Positions 17,544 through 26,959 of a stretch of DNA of 64,000 nucleotides are shown piece after piece; the stretch's first letter is position 1, and the number at the start of each line of letters is the position of its first letter. The stretch covers positions 62,001-126,000 of the forward strand of contig OY759969.1 in assembly GCA_963662865.1 (NCBI GenBank), in the 5' to 3' direction. A model generated the notes under the pieces. The model saw nothing but the letters and a program-made list of their open reading frames with translations. It did no database searches and was not told where the DNA came from. The position numbers were made by a program, and so were the translations under genes. The stretch is from JAJDYQ01 sp963662865. Its GTDB lineage: Bacteria; Pseudomonadota; Gammaproteobacteria; JAJDYQ01.

Positions 17544-19724
17544 ATGGCTATCGTTAGAATGCGGTCGTTTAGTTTATTATTTTGCTTGGTTTTGATCATG
17601 AGTACTGAGGGGGAGGTATCTGCCCAAGAAAGCGAAAATCAATTTATCGAGGTTATAACGGTCACTGCACAAAAGCGGGAAGAAAGTGTACAGGATGTCC
17701 CGATTGCCATTAATACCTATACGGGAGAGCGTCTGGCAGACGCTGGTGTGGAAAACACTATTGATCTGCAGGTTATTGAACCGAGCTTGGTTTTTACCAC
17801 TAATGCAGCCTTTGGTCAGCCTTATCTCAGGGGAGTGGGGACGGATCTGTTTACGCCGGGCGCTGAGTCAAGTATTGCGACCTTTGTCGATGATGTCTAT
17901 CAATCTCGCACGATTTCAGCTCTGCAGGATTTTTACGATATGCAGCGGGTTGATGTTGTTAAAGGTCCGCAGGGGGCGTTGTTTGGGCGCAATGCAGTTG
18001 GTGGGGCAATTAATGTTTACTCAAACAAGCCAACCGATGAGCTAGAAGGTTATCTTAATATTCAACCGGGCAATTTCAACAAGGCTCGATTTGAGGGAGC
18101 TCTTAACGTACCCTTGTCGGACGGCATGGCTTGGAGAATTGCCGGATTAATCTCCAAGCGAGATGGTTATATCGATAATGTTTTTACTGACGAAGATATC
18201 GATAATGAAGATTATTATTCATTGCGCACCCATTTGGATATTGTACTGAGTGATGATGTGGGGCTATTGCTCTCAGGTAATTATTCAAGCGAAGATAGTT
18301 CACGCAATGTCGTAACGCGAGTTGATACCTCAGGAGGGTCTGCAATAGCCGACTCCTTCGGTGCAATACGCCCCGATGATGAGTTCGAGACCGCGCTAAA
18401 CGAAGACATCAATGTTGATATAGAAACCCGCAGTTTAGCGGCTACTCTTAACTGGGATTTAGGCAGCGTGGCGCTGAAATCCATCACTGCATATCGGGAG
18501 ACTGATGCCGCAATGGTGCTTGATCTTGATGCCTCCCAACTGGATTTTTCATCGAATGCACCGGTTCAGGAATCGGAAACCTTTTCCCAGGAACTACAAC
18601 TGGTCTCGCAAGGAGACAGTGCAGCGGAGTGGGTATTGGGTCTGTATTACCTGCAAGAAGATGCCAGCCAGCAGCTCAATGTGGCACTTGATTTCCCTAT
18701 GATAACAGGTGCGCCCTCTGATCTTCTTGACCAGCCGGGCGGGTCGGTGGAAACCATTTCCCTTGGTGTTTTCGCTAATCTGAAGTATCAAATCTCTGAT
18801 CCGTTGGCTATAAGTGCCGGGCTTCGTTATAACTATGACGAGCGTGACCTGGATTTTGCTGAGACGTTGAGCGTACTGTCAACGGGAGCTCCGATACCTG
18901 GACCTCCACCGTTAGATCTAAGTGATACCTACGAAGAATTTACCCCTCGTGTTGTTGTGGAATATGTTGCTGCTGAAGATACCTTGCTCTATGTTTCTGC
19001 TTCCCGCGGTTATAAGGCGGGTGGTTTCAATACCAATGTATTTCAGCCTGAAGGCTTTGAACCGGAAACCCTGTGGGCATATGAAGCAGGGATAAAATCG
19101 ACATTTTGGGGTGGTCGAGCACGAATAAACTCAGCATTTTTCTATTATGATTACGAAGACCTGCAGTTAAATACAATCCCTCCCGGTTCTCCTACAGGTA
19201 CGTTTCAAATTGTAATCAATGCAGCAGCGGCGACGATCACGGGATGGGAAGCCGACGCTACCTTTGTTCCTATTGACAACCTGGAGCTGAATGTAGGGGT
19301 TCAACTGCTTGATGCAGAGTTTGATAGCTTTGTGGCGACCAGCCCTAATAATAGGACTGCCGGTGACATTGATCGCTCTGGTGGTCGACTTCCACGAGCG
19401 CCGGAAAGGAGCATAAATCTGGGTGCACAATATACCTGGTTGATCAATGGCAGGGAGTTGGATCTGCGTGCTGATTATCGCTATGAAAGCGAACAGTTCC
19501 TGGATATCTTTGAGGACGATGCGGTACGCCGGGATAGTAACTCAACAATTAATGCACGTTTGAGCTACGACTTTAATGAGGATCTCTCTCTGTCTGTTTG
19601 GGGGCGCAACCTTACTGATGAAAAAACTGTCCAGTCCTCATTACGTGTTGATGGATTATTCGGAACAATCCAGTTTATCGCGCCGCCCAGGACATATGGC
19701 GCTACACTTAAATTAAGCTTTTAA
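17544..19724 (+). CDS. TonB-dependent outer-membrane receptor (phh-linked)
   Basis: A 726-residue outer-membrane receptor for energised import. A signal peptide ends near VSAQESENQ; a TonB-box/plug region follows (VITVTAQKREESVQDVPIA and VDVVKGPQGALFGRNAVGG). The barrel carries typical strands (YVSASRGYKAGGFNTNVF) and ends FIAPPRTYGATLKLSF with the terminal phenylalanine expected for outer-membrane insertion. It begins 4 bases after phhB and is followed 16 bases later by an alpha/beta hydrolase and then a DUF2817 protein. The run suggests import and hydrolysis of a compound that releases phenylalanine. The ligand cannot be read from the sequence. Confidence 0.93.
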   Translation: MAIVRMRSFSLLFCLVLIMSTEGEVSAQESENQFIEVITVTAQKREESVQDVPIAINTYTGERLADAGVENTIDLQVIEPSLVFTTNAAFGQPYLRGVGTDLFTPGAESSIATFVDDVYQSRTISALQDFYDMQRVDVVKGPQGALFGRNAVGGAINVYSNKPTDELEGYLNIQPGNFNKARFEGALNVPLSDGMAWRIAGLISKRDGYIDNVFTDEDIDNEDYYSLRTHLDIVLSDDVGLLLSGNYSSEDSSRNVVTRVDTSGGSAIADSFGAIRPDDEFETALNEDINVDIETRSLAATLNWDLGSVALKSITAYRETDAAMVLDLDASQLDFSSNAPVQESETFSQELQLVSQGDSAAEWVLGLYYLQEDASQQLNVALDFPMITGAPSDLLDQPGGSVETISLGVFANLKYQISDPLAISAGLRYNYDERDLDFAETLSVLSTGAPIPGPPPLDLSDTYEEFTPRVVVEYVAAEDTLLYVSASRGYKAGGFNTNVFQPEGFEPETLWAYEAGIKSTFWGGRARINSAFFYYDYEDLQLNTIPPGSPTGTFQIVINAAAATITGWEADATFVPIDNLELNVGVQLLDAEFDSFVATSPNNRTAGDIDRSGGRLPRAPERSINLGAQYTWLINGRELDLRADYRYESEQFLDIFEDDAVRRDSNSTINARLSYDFNEDLSLSVWGRNLTDEKTVQSSLRVDGLFGTIQFIAPPRTYGATLKLSF

Positions 19725-19740
19725 TTCTGCGAGGCCAGAT

Positions 19741-20548
19741 ATGCCTTCGGCAGATGGGCTGCAAAACTGTGAAATTCAACACAATGGGGCATGTCTTACC
19801 TATACTGTGGCTGGGGATCGCTCTTCGCACCATCTTTGTTTACTACCTGGTTGGTGTGGTGCCAGAGACTTTTGGCGCGATCAGATCAGTTATTTCGCAA
19901 AGGATTATTTTGTTGTTACAATAGATTTTCCAGGTTTTGGTCATAGTCATCTTCCCCGAGAAAATAATGTTTTCTCCATGGAGTTCCTGGCGGACTTTGT
20001 CTCGATTGTTTTACAACGAGAGAAGTTATTGAATTGTATTATGTTAGGACATTCAGCAGGGGGAGCGTTGGCACTGACAACCGCAGCGCTGGCCCCATCG
20101 CGAGTGGATGCAGTTATTGGTGTTGATGCTTTTACTCATACCGATTTCCACCTTCAAATGGAGGAAGAGATAGTCAGAGAAACCGTCGCGCCATTAACTG
20201 ACGATTTTGATAGTGGGGTTCGTGCGCTTGCGAGCAGCTATTTTCTTGAAAGCTCAGCCCCAACTCTAAAAACGGAAGTGGTTGAAATAATGGCTGAGGT
20301 AGAGCCTACTCTGGCTTTAGAAATTCTCAGGTCCTTCCTGCGCTGGGATATACTTGACTACCTCGACCGCTACGATGGGACCTGTAAAAGAGGTTGCAGC
20401 ACTGGATAGCTACAACGAAAATGCTTTTTTAAATATCTTTGGCAATCGTATCGATGTACAGACTATTAGCGGTACGGGGCATTTCCTTATGCTTGAACGT
20501 CCGGAAGAATTCAATCGTGTTTTACAGCAGATTTTACGCGCTTTGTAA
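19741..20548 (+). pseudogene. alpha/beta hydrolase, interrupted by a single-base frameshift near the carboxyl end
   Basis: An alpha/beta hydrolase fold protein. The oxyanion region LLPGWCGARDFWRDQ, the nucleophile elbow GHSAGG and the late histidine in SGTGHFLMLERPEEFN are all present, but the last lies in a second frame. The first frame stops at 20409 after RYDGTCKRGCSTG; the other continues to 20548. Dropping one G from the GGG at 20377-20379 restores RYDGPVKEVAALDSYNENAF in one frame of about 268 residues, a normal length. It is a recent frameshift or a sequencing error. It sits between the phh-linked TBDR and the DUF2817 gene, so an esterase or amidase for the imported compound is plausible. 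As read, the protein lacks its catalytic histidine. Confidence 0.75.
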
Positions 20549-20771
20549 TTTTGGCAATGCAACTAGTACCAACAAGCCATAGGCAGCTGGGGCATACAAC
20601 CGAAGGTACCTGCATGGCCTACCACCTGGCCTCGCACAACCCGATTTCTTGGTCTACGCGCCTTGACCACAACAGCCAGGAAGAGATTTTCCGGGCAGGC
20701 TGGAATTTCGCATTCCACTGTAAGCCCCAAGATATACAAACTTCATAAAGCAGTTCATGCCGAGGTAGCCT

Positions 20772-21860
20772 ATGCAGTTCAAAGAAGACTATTTTTCTGA
20801 CAATTATGCAGAAGCACGGAAAAAATTTCTGTCCGCCGCAACGGATAATGGAACACAGGTCGAAACAAAGCTGAACCAGGTTGCATCCTCTCCCGATGGA
20901 CAGGAGCTTGCTACTGATATTTGTTATTTGGGGCCAGACAAGCCTGACCGGGTCCTGCTGATCTCTTCAGGTAACCATGGTGCCGAGGGTTATTGCGGCT
21001 CTGCGGTTCAGACAGGTTTGCTATGCGGCAAAATTTCAGAGAAATTGCAAAGCGATACCGGTTTATTTTTGGTGCATGCCTTGAACCCCTACGGCTTTGC
21101 CTATGACAGGCGAGTCAATGAGGACAATGTCGACTTGAATAGAAACTTTATCGACTTTTCTAGTGGTGTCCCCGACTCGACAGATTTTCTCAATGCCAGA
21201 GATCGTTTTTACCCGGAAAATTGGGCCGACAGTGATTGGGATTCTATTGAAAAGAAAATAAAGGAAGCTATTGAAAAGTATGGTGAATGGAATTTCCAGA
21301 AATCTATCAGCAGTGGGCAGTACAGTCATTCGGAGGACCCGTTTTTTGGTGGTACGCAACCGATTTGGTCACGGAAAGTCTGGGAGGAAATCATTGATAG
21401 AGTACTATCCTATACAGAATTGATCGTTCATTTAGATATTCACAGCGGCCTGGGGCCTTCGGGAGAGCTGGAGCGAATTTTACCCGTTCAGGAAAAGGGG
21501 ATTGCCTATGGTCTGGCGGCCAAATGGTATGGCGAAGAGCTGCTGAGTTGTCCTGCGTTTGCAATCAGTAGTAGTCCCAAAGTCGCTGGCGACTTAACAT
21601 CTGCGCTAACTAAACGCTGTCCTACAGCGGTCGCGCTGGGCCTTGAATTTGGCACTGTCAATCTTCAGGAAATGTTGCTCAGCGTTATTGCCGACAATTG
21701 GTTATCACACTGTAAAGAGCCAGACCCGGCTTTAGCAGAAAATATAAAAAAGCGTATAAAGCAAGCGTTCTATATTAATACTTATGAATGGAAGCAGGCT
21801 ATTTGGATGCAATCCTGTACGTTGGTTGATCAAAGTCTGCAGGGGCTATATTCACTTTAA
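20772..21860 (+). CDS. DUF2817 family protein, M14 zinc-carboxypeptidase-like
   Basis: A 362-residue protein related to M14 metallocarboxypeptidases. Zinc-site features are SSGNHGAEGYCGS (H and E about 2 residues apart) and VHLDIHSGLG (the late histidine); the substrate arginine/asparagine motif DNVDLNRNFIDFS lies between them. No signal peptide is seen, so it should be cytoplasmic, although family members include secreted forms. The start at 20772 has AGGTAG upstream. It follows the hydrolase by about 220 bases. A role in trimming an amide- or peptide-linked amino acid before phhAB is a reasonable inference from context, not shown by the sequence. Confidence 0.85.
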   Translation: MQFKEDYFSDNYAEARKKFLSAATDNGTQVETKLNQVASSPDGQELATDICYLGPDKPDRVLLISSGNHGAEGYCGSAVQTGLLCGKISEKLQSDTGLFLVHALNPYGFAYDRRVNEDNVDLNRNFIDFSSGVPDSTDFLNARDRFYPENWADSDWDSIEKKIKEAIEKYGEWNFQKSISSGQYSHSEDPFFGGTQPIWSRKVWEEIIDRVLSYTELIVHLDIHSGLGPSGELERILPVQEKGIAYGLAAKWYGEELLSCPAFAISSSPKVAGDLTSALTKRCPTAVALGLEFGTVNLQEMLLSVIADNWLSHCKEPDPALAENIKKRIKQAFYINTYEWKQAIWMQSCTLVDQSLQGLYSL

Positions 21861-22396
21861 GGAAACGTCATTGATGCAGAAGTTATAGCTTCTTGGTTTC
21901 GTACCACTAAGCATTAGTGCCTTTGATAGGTCCGTCTGAACATTTCAGGTAAAGCATTCCAAGTAAAATGTGCTACCTTTGGCTGAAAATCTTTTGAGCC
22001 AGTGGGCTCACGCGGCGCTTGATGTGGCTGAATCAATAAAGACGTCATCTCTATTGGCCTCATGCTGATTGCCTGTTGTGATTGTAACAAACTTTAGCAA
22101 GTGGCTTGCATGACTTAATCCGACAGGTCGTTTGACTGCGGCCTTAGTGCGATGAAACTGTGGCCCATGAAAAAACACTCAGGCATTAATCGTGTTGGCA
22201 TCCAGTGAATACAGAGCATGTCTAAATCAGAGACCCTGTTTAGGGGCCACGGCCTGATCACGCCTTAACAACCTTGCCAAACACGGCTTCATACAGGATA
22301 TAAGGCTTGTCATTGTTAATGCGAGATAAACTTGGAACGGAATAATACGCCGCCACCAAGGAGACAAACTGATAACCCAGTGATAAGAATTAAAGA
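21861..22396. other. non-coding stretch between the DUF2817 gene and hpaI
   Basis: About 540 bases between two convergent genes. No gene is convincing. Short leftward open stretches at 22250-22390 (reading, for example, SRINNDKPYILYEAVFGK) look like a decayed coding fragment that I cannot assign. A weak palindrome around 22222-22240 (TCAGAGACCCTGTTTA) recalls the repeat family but is not counted as a copy. Confidence 0.4.
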
Positions 22397-23194
22397 TTAA
22401 TATGCAGACCGTAATACCTTGTCTTTTAAGTTGTGACAATCCGCCAGTATTTGTCGTGCAGCATATGCCAACGATAAGGTATCCACACCGATAGCAATGA
22501 ATTGAACGCCAGCTTCCTCATAAGCCTGCGCGACTTCCTTACCCACCGCCAACGTGCCGACAGCCTTGTTAGAAGCGCTTATTTTCTTAATTGCACGCTT
22601 TATTATAACTTGAACATCAGGATGAGTCGGATTGCCCAAATGCCCCATGGTAGCTGCCAGGTCCGCAGGCCCGATAAAAATTCCATCAATGCCCTCAACT
22701 GCCAGAATCCCGTCGAGATTCTCAATACCTTTTACTGATTCAATTTGGATAATCAGGCATAACTCATCATTCGCATCCTTCAAATAATTATCAACCATAT
22801 TCCAGCGTGCAGCACGTGCTAAAGCTGTACCCACGCCGCGAATACCCCGCGGCGGATACTGGGTCGCACGTACTGTATTTTTGGCCTGTTGTGCTGTTTC
22901 TATCATCGGTATAAGCAAAGACTGTACGCCTATATCAAGATACTGTTTGATTATGGCGGGATCATCATTTACCAATCTCACTACCGCATGAGAAGGTGTT
23001 GCCGCAATCGCCTGTAATTGAGCCAATACCGTATTAATATCATTCGGTGCATGTTCCGCATCAATCAACAACCAGTCATAGCCAGCGTAAGCACATAACT
23101 CGGCGGATAGCGGGCTACAAAGACCAAGCCAGTAGCCATATTGCTGCTTGCCATCCTTGAGTGCCTGCTTAAACGGATTATGCGGGGTTTCCAT
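22397..23194 (-). CDS. hpaI: 4-hydroxy-2-oxoheptanedioate aldolase (HpcH/HpaI family)
   Basis: Metal-dependent class II aldolase cleaving 4-hydroxy-2-oxoheptanedioate to pyruvate and succinate semialdehyde, the last step of homoprotocatechuate degradation. It has 265 residues, the family size. Active-site motifs are LLIDAEHAPND (the base histidine), AVVRLVNDD (the pyruvate-binding arginine), IIQIESVKGIENLD (metal glutamate) and IFIGPADLAATMGH (metal aspartate). It lies downstream of hpaH on the same strand, separated by a roughly 130-base gap that holds a transposase relic, so its co-transcription with hpaEDFH may be disturbed. Confidence 0.94.
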   Translation of the reverse strand: METPHNPFKQALKDGKQQYGYWLGLCSPLSAELCAYAGYDWLLIDAEHAPNDINTVLAQLQAIAATPSHAVVRLVNDDPAIIKQYLDIGVQSLLIPMIETAQQAKNTVRATQYPPRGIRGVGTALARAARWNMVDNYLKDANDELCLIIQIESVKGIENLDGILAVEGIDGIFIGPADLAATMGHLGNPTHPDVQVIIKRAIKKISASNKAVGTLAVGKEVAQAYEEAGVQFIAIGVDTLSLAYAARQILADCHNLKDKVLRSAY

Positions 23195-23224
23195 ACGCGT
23201 AACTTTATTAAATAACTGGTTTCA

Positions 23225-23325
23225 AATCAAAACATTGTAACGCACTGTGCCTGATAATGTAGTGCACTGGTATGTGTAATCCCAGCATGTGGTCATATGC
23301 TGTTGTATTTACCCAGCCAGTACGC
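23225..23325 (-). mobile_element. transposase 3'-end relic (copy A)
   Basis: The leftward translation reads YWLGKYNSI, then a stop, then PHAGITHTSALHYQ. It matches the integrase-core tail better preserved in copies B (26960-27197) and C (41557-41826): WL..YNGIRPHK.LGLQTP. The bases GTGCACTGG and GTAATCCCAGC recur in all three. It is interrupted by a stop and too short to be functional. It sits between hpaH and hpaI. Confidence 0.6.
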
Positions 23326-23330
23326 CTGCT

Positions 23331-24140
23331 CTAGGCAAATTGACAACTAATATTGCCTAAAGACCCATAGTCTGCATGAATGGTATCACCTGACTTAACC
23401 GCTACTGGTGCAGTAAACGACCCCGACAACAAAATCTGACCCGCTTGCAACGCAACTTCATGTGCAGCAAAACGTTTTGCAATCCAGCAAATCCCGTTTG
23501 CCGGATGATTCAAAACCGCAGCAGCAAGCCCTGTTTCCTCAATAACAGCATTCTTGTACAGGATTGCACCACACCAACGTAAGTCCATTGCATCTGGCTT
23601 GATCGGATGCCCTCCTACGATAATACCGGCATTCGCTGCATTGTCTGATATCGTATCCATTACTGTGCGGACATAACCTGTTTCAGGATGAATACGATAA
23701 CTACGAGCCGCAATAATCTCTAATGCAGGAATCACATAATCCGTTGCATTGAGCACATCGAAAATACTTGTCTTTGCACCGAATATACGATCCTTTAGTA
23801 CAAAGGCCAATTCAACTTCGATGCGCGGATCTGTAAAATCTGATGCCTTAATATCAGAACCATCCTCAAAAACCATTGACTGCATTAAGACACCATAATC
23901 CGGAATATCAATTTTCATCGCACGCTGCATAACGCGAGAGGTTAACCCGATTTTATAACCAATCCTGCTATCACCCTTGGCCTCCTTGAGCCTTATCCAT
24001 GCCGACTGCACCGCATAAGCATCATCCATGGTCATATCAGGATACGTTTTAGTCATCGCATCTATCTGTACCCGGTCGCATTCCGCCTGGTATAAGTCTT
24101 GCGAAGCCTTTTGAATTTGTGTTTCGCTTAATGTAATCAT
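23331..24140 (-). CDS. hpaH: 2-oxo-hept-4-ene-1,7-dioate hydratase
   Basis: Adds water to 2-oxohept-4-ene-1,7-dioate to form the substrate of HpaI; MhpD/fumarylacetoacetase-like fold. It has 269 residues, like characterised HpaH. Recognisable stretches are RIGYKIGLTSRVMQRAM, YGVLMQSMVFEDGS, PRIEVELAFVLKDRIFG and VLNHPANGICWIAKRFA. The acidic metal ligands of the fold are in IEVELAFVL. Its ATG overlaps the stop of hpaF by 4 bases, so the two are translationally coupled. It is followed at once by transposase relic A. Confidence 0.95.
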   Translation of the reverse strand: MITLSETQIQKASQDLYQAECDRVQIDAMTKTYPDMTMDDAYAVQSAWIRLKEAKGDSRIGYKIGLTSRVMQRAMKIDIPDYGVLMQSMVFEDGSDIKASDFTDPRIEVELAFVLKDRIFGAKTSIFDVLNATDYVIPALEIIAARSYRIHPETGYVRTVMDTISDNAANAGIIVGGHPIKPDAMDLRWCGAILYKNAVIEETGLAAAVLNHPANGICWIAKRFAAHEVALQAGQILLSGSFTAPVAVKSGDTIHADYGSLGNISCQFA

Positions 24141-24517
24141 AGATAATCCAGAATATTATTTTTATTGTACTTCAGCACGGGTTCCAGCTCTCTCATTTCA
24201 AACGACATCGCAACGCCACGCTTATCGAAACAATCAGCAAAATGTGAACTGAATACCTCAAAAAACCGCTTGGCGGCTACCTCTCGTTCTTCCAGACTGC
24301 GCCCGGCACCAAGCAAAACACTCAGATGCACAAACATATGCTGCGGGTTGCCATCCGCTATTCGATAGTCGGAACACGCATACGCACGACTGCGGATACC
24401 CTTATAAGCAAACATTCCCGTTGCATCAGCGGCCTGATGAAGCCTTTCAAAAAGCTGTTGCAGAGACAAGGTTGCCTTATCTATATTGTCCGAATACTCA
24501 AGTACGAAATGAGCCAT
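24137..24517 (-). CDS. hpaF: 5-carboxymethyl-2-hydroxymuconate delta-isomerase (Pro1 replaced by Ala)
   Basis: A 126-residue tautomerase-superfamily isomerase converting 5-carboxymethyl-2-hydroxymuconate to its oxo-diene isomer. Length and overall pattern match HpaF: AHFVLEYSDNI at the amino end, FAYKGIRSRAYACSDYRIAD in the middle and the terminal region SFEMRELEP. The oddity is residue 2. HpaF relatives normally start Met-Pro, and the exposed Pro-1 is the general base; here the codon is GCT (Ala). The residues around it are otherwise conserved, and no alternative Met-Pro start is seen. The gene lies 15 bases after hpaD and overlaps hpaH. Function may be lowered, or supplied by HpaG, which also acts on this intermediate. 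Confidence 0.9.
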   Translation of the reverse strand: MAHFVLEYSDNIDKATLSLQQLFERLHQAADATGMFAYKGIRSRAYACSDYRIADGNPQHMFVHLSVLLGAGRSLEEREVAAKRFFEVFSSHFADCFDKRGVAMSFEMRELEPVLKYNKNNILDYL

Positions 24518-24532
24518 TATTCAATCTTAAAA

Positions 24533-25384
24533 TCAGGTTACGGGGAGAACCGCATTGAGTTGGCCTGTGCCGGAACTACCGAAATACGGGGTAATTATCT
24601 CTGCCTGACCCTGATATTGATCCCAGCCCAGGGCACCCAATAGCATTGCTGTATCATGCATATGCCCTTCGCCATGACACTTTTCCGCATACTCCGGCAG
24701 CATCTCAACAAAGGTTTTCCACTCACCACGTTGCCACATGCCGACCACATGGCGATCTACCTGTTCAAGGAACGGTGACCAGATCTTATGCAAATAGTCT
24801 TGTGCAATATGACTATCCGCAAATCGATGCGATAATGAGCCACTTGCCAAAATGGCCGCTTTCCCATCGTAATTCTGCTCTACAGTTTCGCGCACCGCGC
24901 TGCCTAAAGCGGCACTATCATCCAGTTTATGTGAATTACACCAACCTGAAACTGAGACCACTTTGAAATAACGGTCCGGGTTCATATATCGCATCGGAAC
25001 CAGGGTACCGTATTCAAGCCCCAATGTTGTTTTGTCATGTGCCCGTGCAGAAATACCGAGTTGCCTAACTCGCTCTGCAATACTCGCTCCGAGCTGCGGA
25101 TTACCATCGTACTCATACTCCATATTCTTTATAAAATGTGGTAATTCATTACTGGTGTAAGTACCCTGGAAATGCGGCGCACAATTAATATGGTATCCTG
25201 AATTTACCAACCAATGCACATCAAAGACGATGATGGTATCCACCCCTAAATCACGACATCGCTGCCCAATCTCATAGTGGCCATTGATTGCCGATTCACG
25301 ACAACCTTTATGTGGGCCATCCAGCTCAGACAAGTACATTGAAGGCACATGTGTGATTTTGGCTGCCAGAACAAGTTCTCCCAT
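24533..25384 (-). CDS. hpaD: 3,4-dihydroxyphenylacetate (homoprotocatechuate) 2,3-dioxygenase
   Basis: Extradiol ring-cleaving dioxygenase of the LigB type that opens homoprotocatechuate with oxygen. The start at 25384 gives MGELVLAAKITHVPSMYLSE, which matches characterised HpaD; an ATG further upstream (25441) would add an unconserved tail inside hpaE. It is 283 residues long. Conserved blocks are VDTIIVFDVHWLVNSGYHIN (metal and substrate histidines), LEYGTLVPMRYMN, AILASGSLSHRFADS and the late GEGHMHDTAMLLGALGWD. It begins 5 bases after hpaE. Confidence 0.97.
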   Translation of the reverse strand: MGELVLAAKITHVPSMYLSELDGPHKGCRESAINGHYEIGQRCRDLGVDTIIVFDVHWLVNSGYHINCAPHFQGTYTSNELPHFIKNMEYEYDGNPQLGASIAERVRQLGISARAHDKTTLGLEYGTLVPMRYMNPDRYFKVVSVSGWCNSHKLDDSAALGSAVRETVEQNYDGKAAILASGSLSHRFADSHIAQDYLHKIWSPFLEQVDRHVVGMWQRGEWKTFVEMLPEYAEKCHGEGHMHDTAMLLGALGWDQYQGQAEIITPYFGSSGTGQLNAVLPVT

Positions 25385-25389
25385 AAAGC

Positions 25390-26913
25390 CTACTCCCTTT
25401 TGCCTATAACCGGGATACGGTGCGTACCGTGTGCCAGGCAAATATTTTTGGTTTCCATATAAAATTCAAAACTGTAATCACCGCCGTCACGACCAATACC
25501 GCTCATTTTATTACCACCAAACGGTGAAGGTAGATTACGGTTATTTTCCGAGTTTACCCAAACCATGCCGGCGTCAATTTTATGTGACAAACGCATTGCC
25601 CGACCCTGATCATTTGTCCAGATATAAGCAGCTAAGCCATAAGGCGTATCGTTGGCAATGCTAATTACATCGTCTTCAGTATCAAAGCTTATACAAGTTA
25701 ACACCGGCCCGAAGATTTCCTCACGAGCGACTTTCATTTCGTTACTGGCATGAGTATAGAGTGTGGGTGCGACATAATTACCGGTGCCCAAGTCATTCCG
25801 CAACATTCCGCCGATTGCAACCGTTGCACCCTCCGTCTTTGCTGCATCAACATAACTCATCACTTTGTCCAGATGGGTTTTATGAATAATCGGACCTACT
25901 TCCGTAGCAAAATCAAGCGGATGACCTACTTTAATTCCAGCAACGCGATCTTTCAGTGCTGCAATAAACCGATCATGAATACCCGACTGAACCAATAGGC
26001 GACTACTTGACGTACAACGTTGTCCATTTAGGCTGTAGATCATAAAAACAACGGCATCAAGCGCACGTTCAAAATCTGCATCATCGAATACGAGAACCGG
26101 ATTCTTGCCACCTAACTCAAGATGAATGCGCTTCAAAGTAGGTGCGCCCTGTGACATGATACACGACCCCGTTACGGTTTCTCCCACAAAAGAAACCGCC
26201 TTGATAGCAGGGTGTGCGCTAATCCCTTTTCCAGCGACCTCGCCAAAACCATTAACCATATTCCATACACCATTTGGCAATCCCGCCTCAACACTGATTT
26301 CGGCAAGCAGGGTTGCAGTTAACGGGCTAAACTCGGCTGGTTTATGCACAATGGTGCAACCTGCCGCCAGTGCAGGTGCTATTTTCCACGTTGCCAGCAT
26401 GAAAGGCGTATTCCACGGAGTAATGGCGCCCACAGGACCAACTGGAGACCGCACCGTCAGATTCGTATGCTCAGATTGACACAATGCCTTACCGTCTTTC
26501 GCTTCGGTTGCTTTAGCGGCAAAAAAACGGAAGTTCTCCGCACCACGTACAGCGGCCTGTTGCATGAAACGTATAGGTTGACCGCAATCACTGCTTTCCA
26601 CCAACGCAATCTCTTGCGCCCTTTCAATCAATAAATCCGCAAAGCGATTCAGCATTTTTTGGCGCTCTGTACCCAGCATATCACGCCAGGCCGGGAAAGC
26701 GGCAGCAGCGGCTTCACATGCCTGATTAACATCATCCTGCGTTCCCGCAACAACATTACCCAGACTGGTGTTATCAATCGGAGTCAGGTTCCGGAAAGTC
26801 GTTGCATTCTCAGGTACGACCGTCGCACCATTGATAAAATGTCCCGTTGTGCTCTCCCTGAAACGCTGTAAGTACTGATCTGCAAGTTTCTTATTCTCGT
26901 CAAAGCCAGCCAT
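25390..26913 (-). CDS. hpaE: 5-carboxymethyl-2-hydroxymuconate semialdehyde dehydrogenase
   Basis: NAD-dependent aldehyde dehydrogenase that oxidises the ring-cleavage product of HpaD. It has 507 residues, slightly longer at the amino end than the usual 488 or so. Key motifs are VGPVGAITPWNTPFMLATWK (cofactor side), HLELGGKNPVLVFDDADF (catalytic glutamate) and NGQRCTSSSRLLV (catalytic cysteine near residue 300). It is the first gene of the leftward hpaEDFH run. A transposase relic (copy B) lies between it and the divergent hpaG, where the promoters of both would be expected. Confidence 0.96.
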   Translation of the reverse strand: MAGFDENKKLADQYLQRFRESTTGHFINGATVVPENATTFRNLTPIDNTSLGNVVAGTQDDVNQACEAAAAAFPAWRDMLGTERQKMLNRFADLLIERAQEIALVESSDCGQPIRFMQQAAVRGAENFRFFAAKATEAKDGKALCQSEHTNLTVRSPVGPVGAITPWNTPFMLATWKIAPALAAGCTIVHKPAEFSPLTATLLAEISVEAGLPNGVWNMVNGFGEVAGKGISAHPAIKAVSFVGETVTGSCIMSQGAPTLKRIHLELGGKNPVLVFDDADFERALDAVVFMIYSLNGQRCTSSSRLLVQSGIHDRFIAALKDRVAGIKVGHPLDFATEVGPIIHKTHLDKVMSYVDAAKTEGATVAIGGMLRNDLGTGNYVAPTLYTHASNEMKVAREEIFGPVLTCISFDTEDDVISIANDTPYGLAAYIWTNDQGRAMRLSHKIDAGMVWVNSENNRNLPSPFGGNKMSGIGRDGGDYSFEFYMETKNICLAHGTHRIPVIGKRE

Positions 26914-26959
26914 ATGTGCCGTCCATAAAGCACTAAAAACGCCGCCAATTATAATATGT

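Noticed and set aside
20551..20748. 65-codon frame between the hydrolase and the DUF2817 gene (TTG start)
   Set aside because: No SD, no recognisable domain, and no stronger support than random open frames in this spacer.
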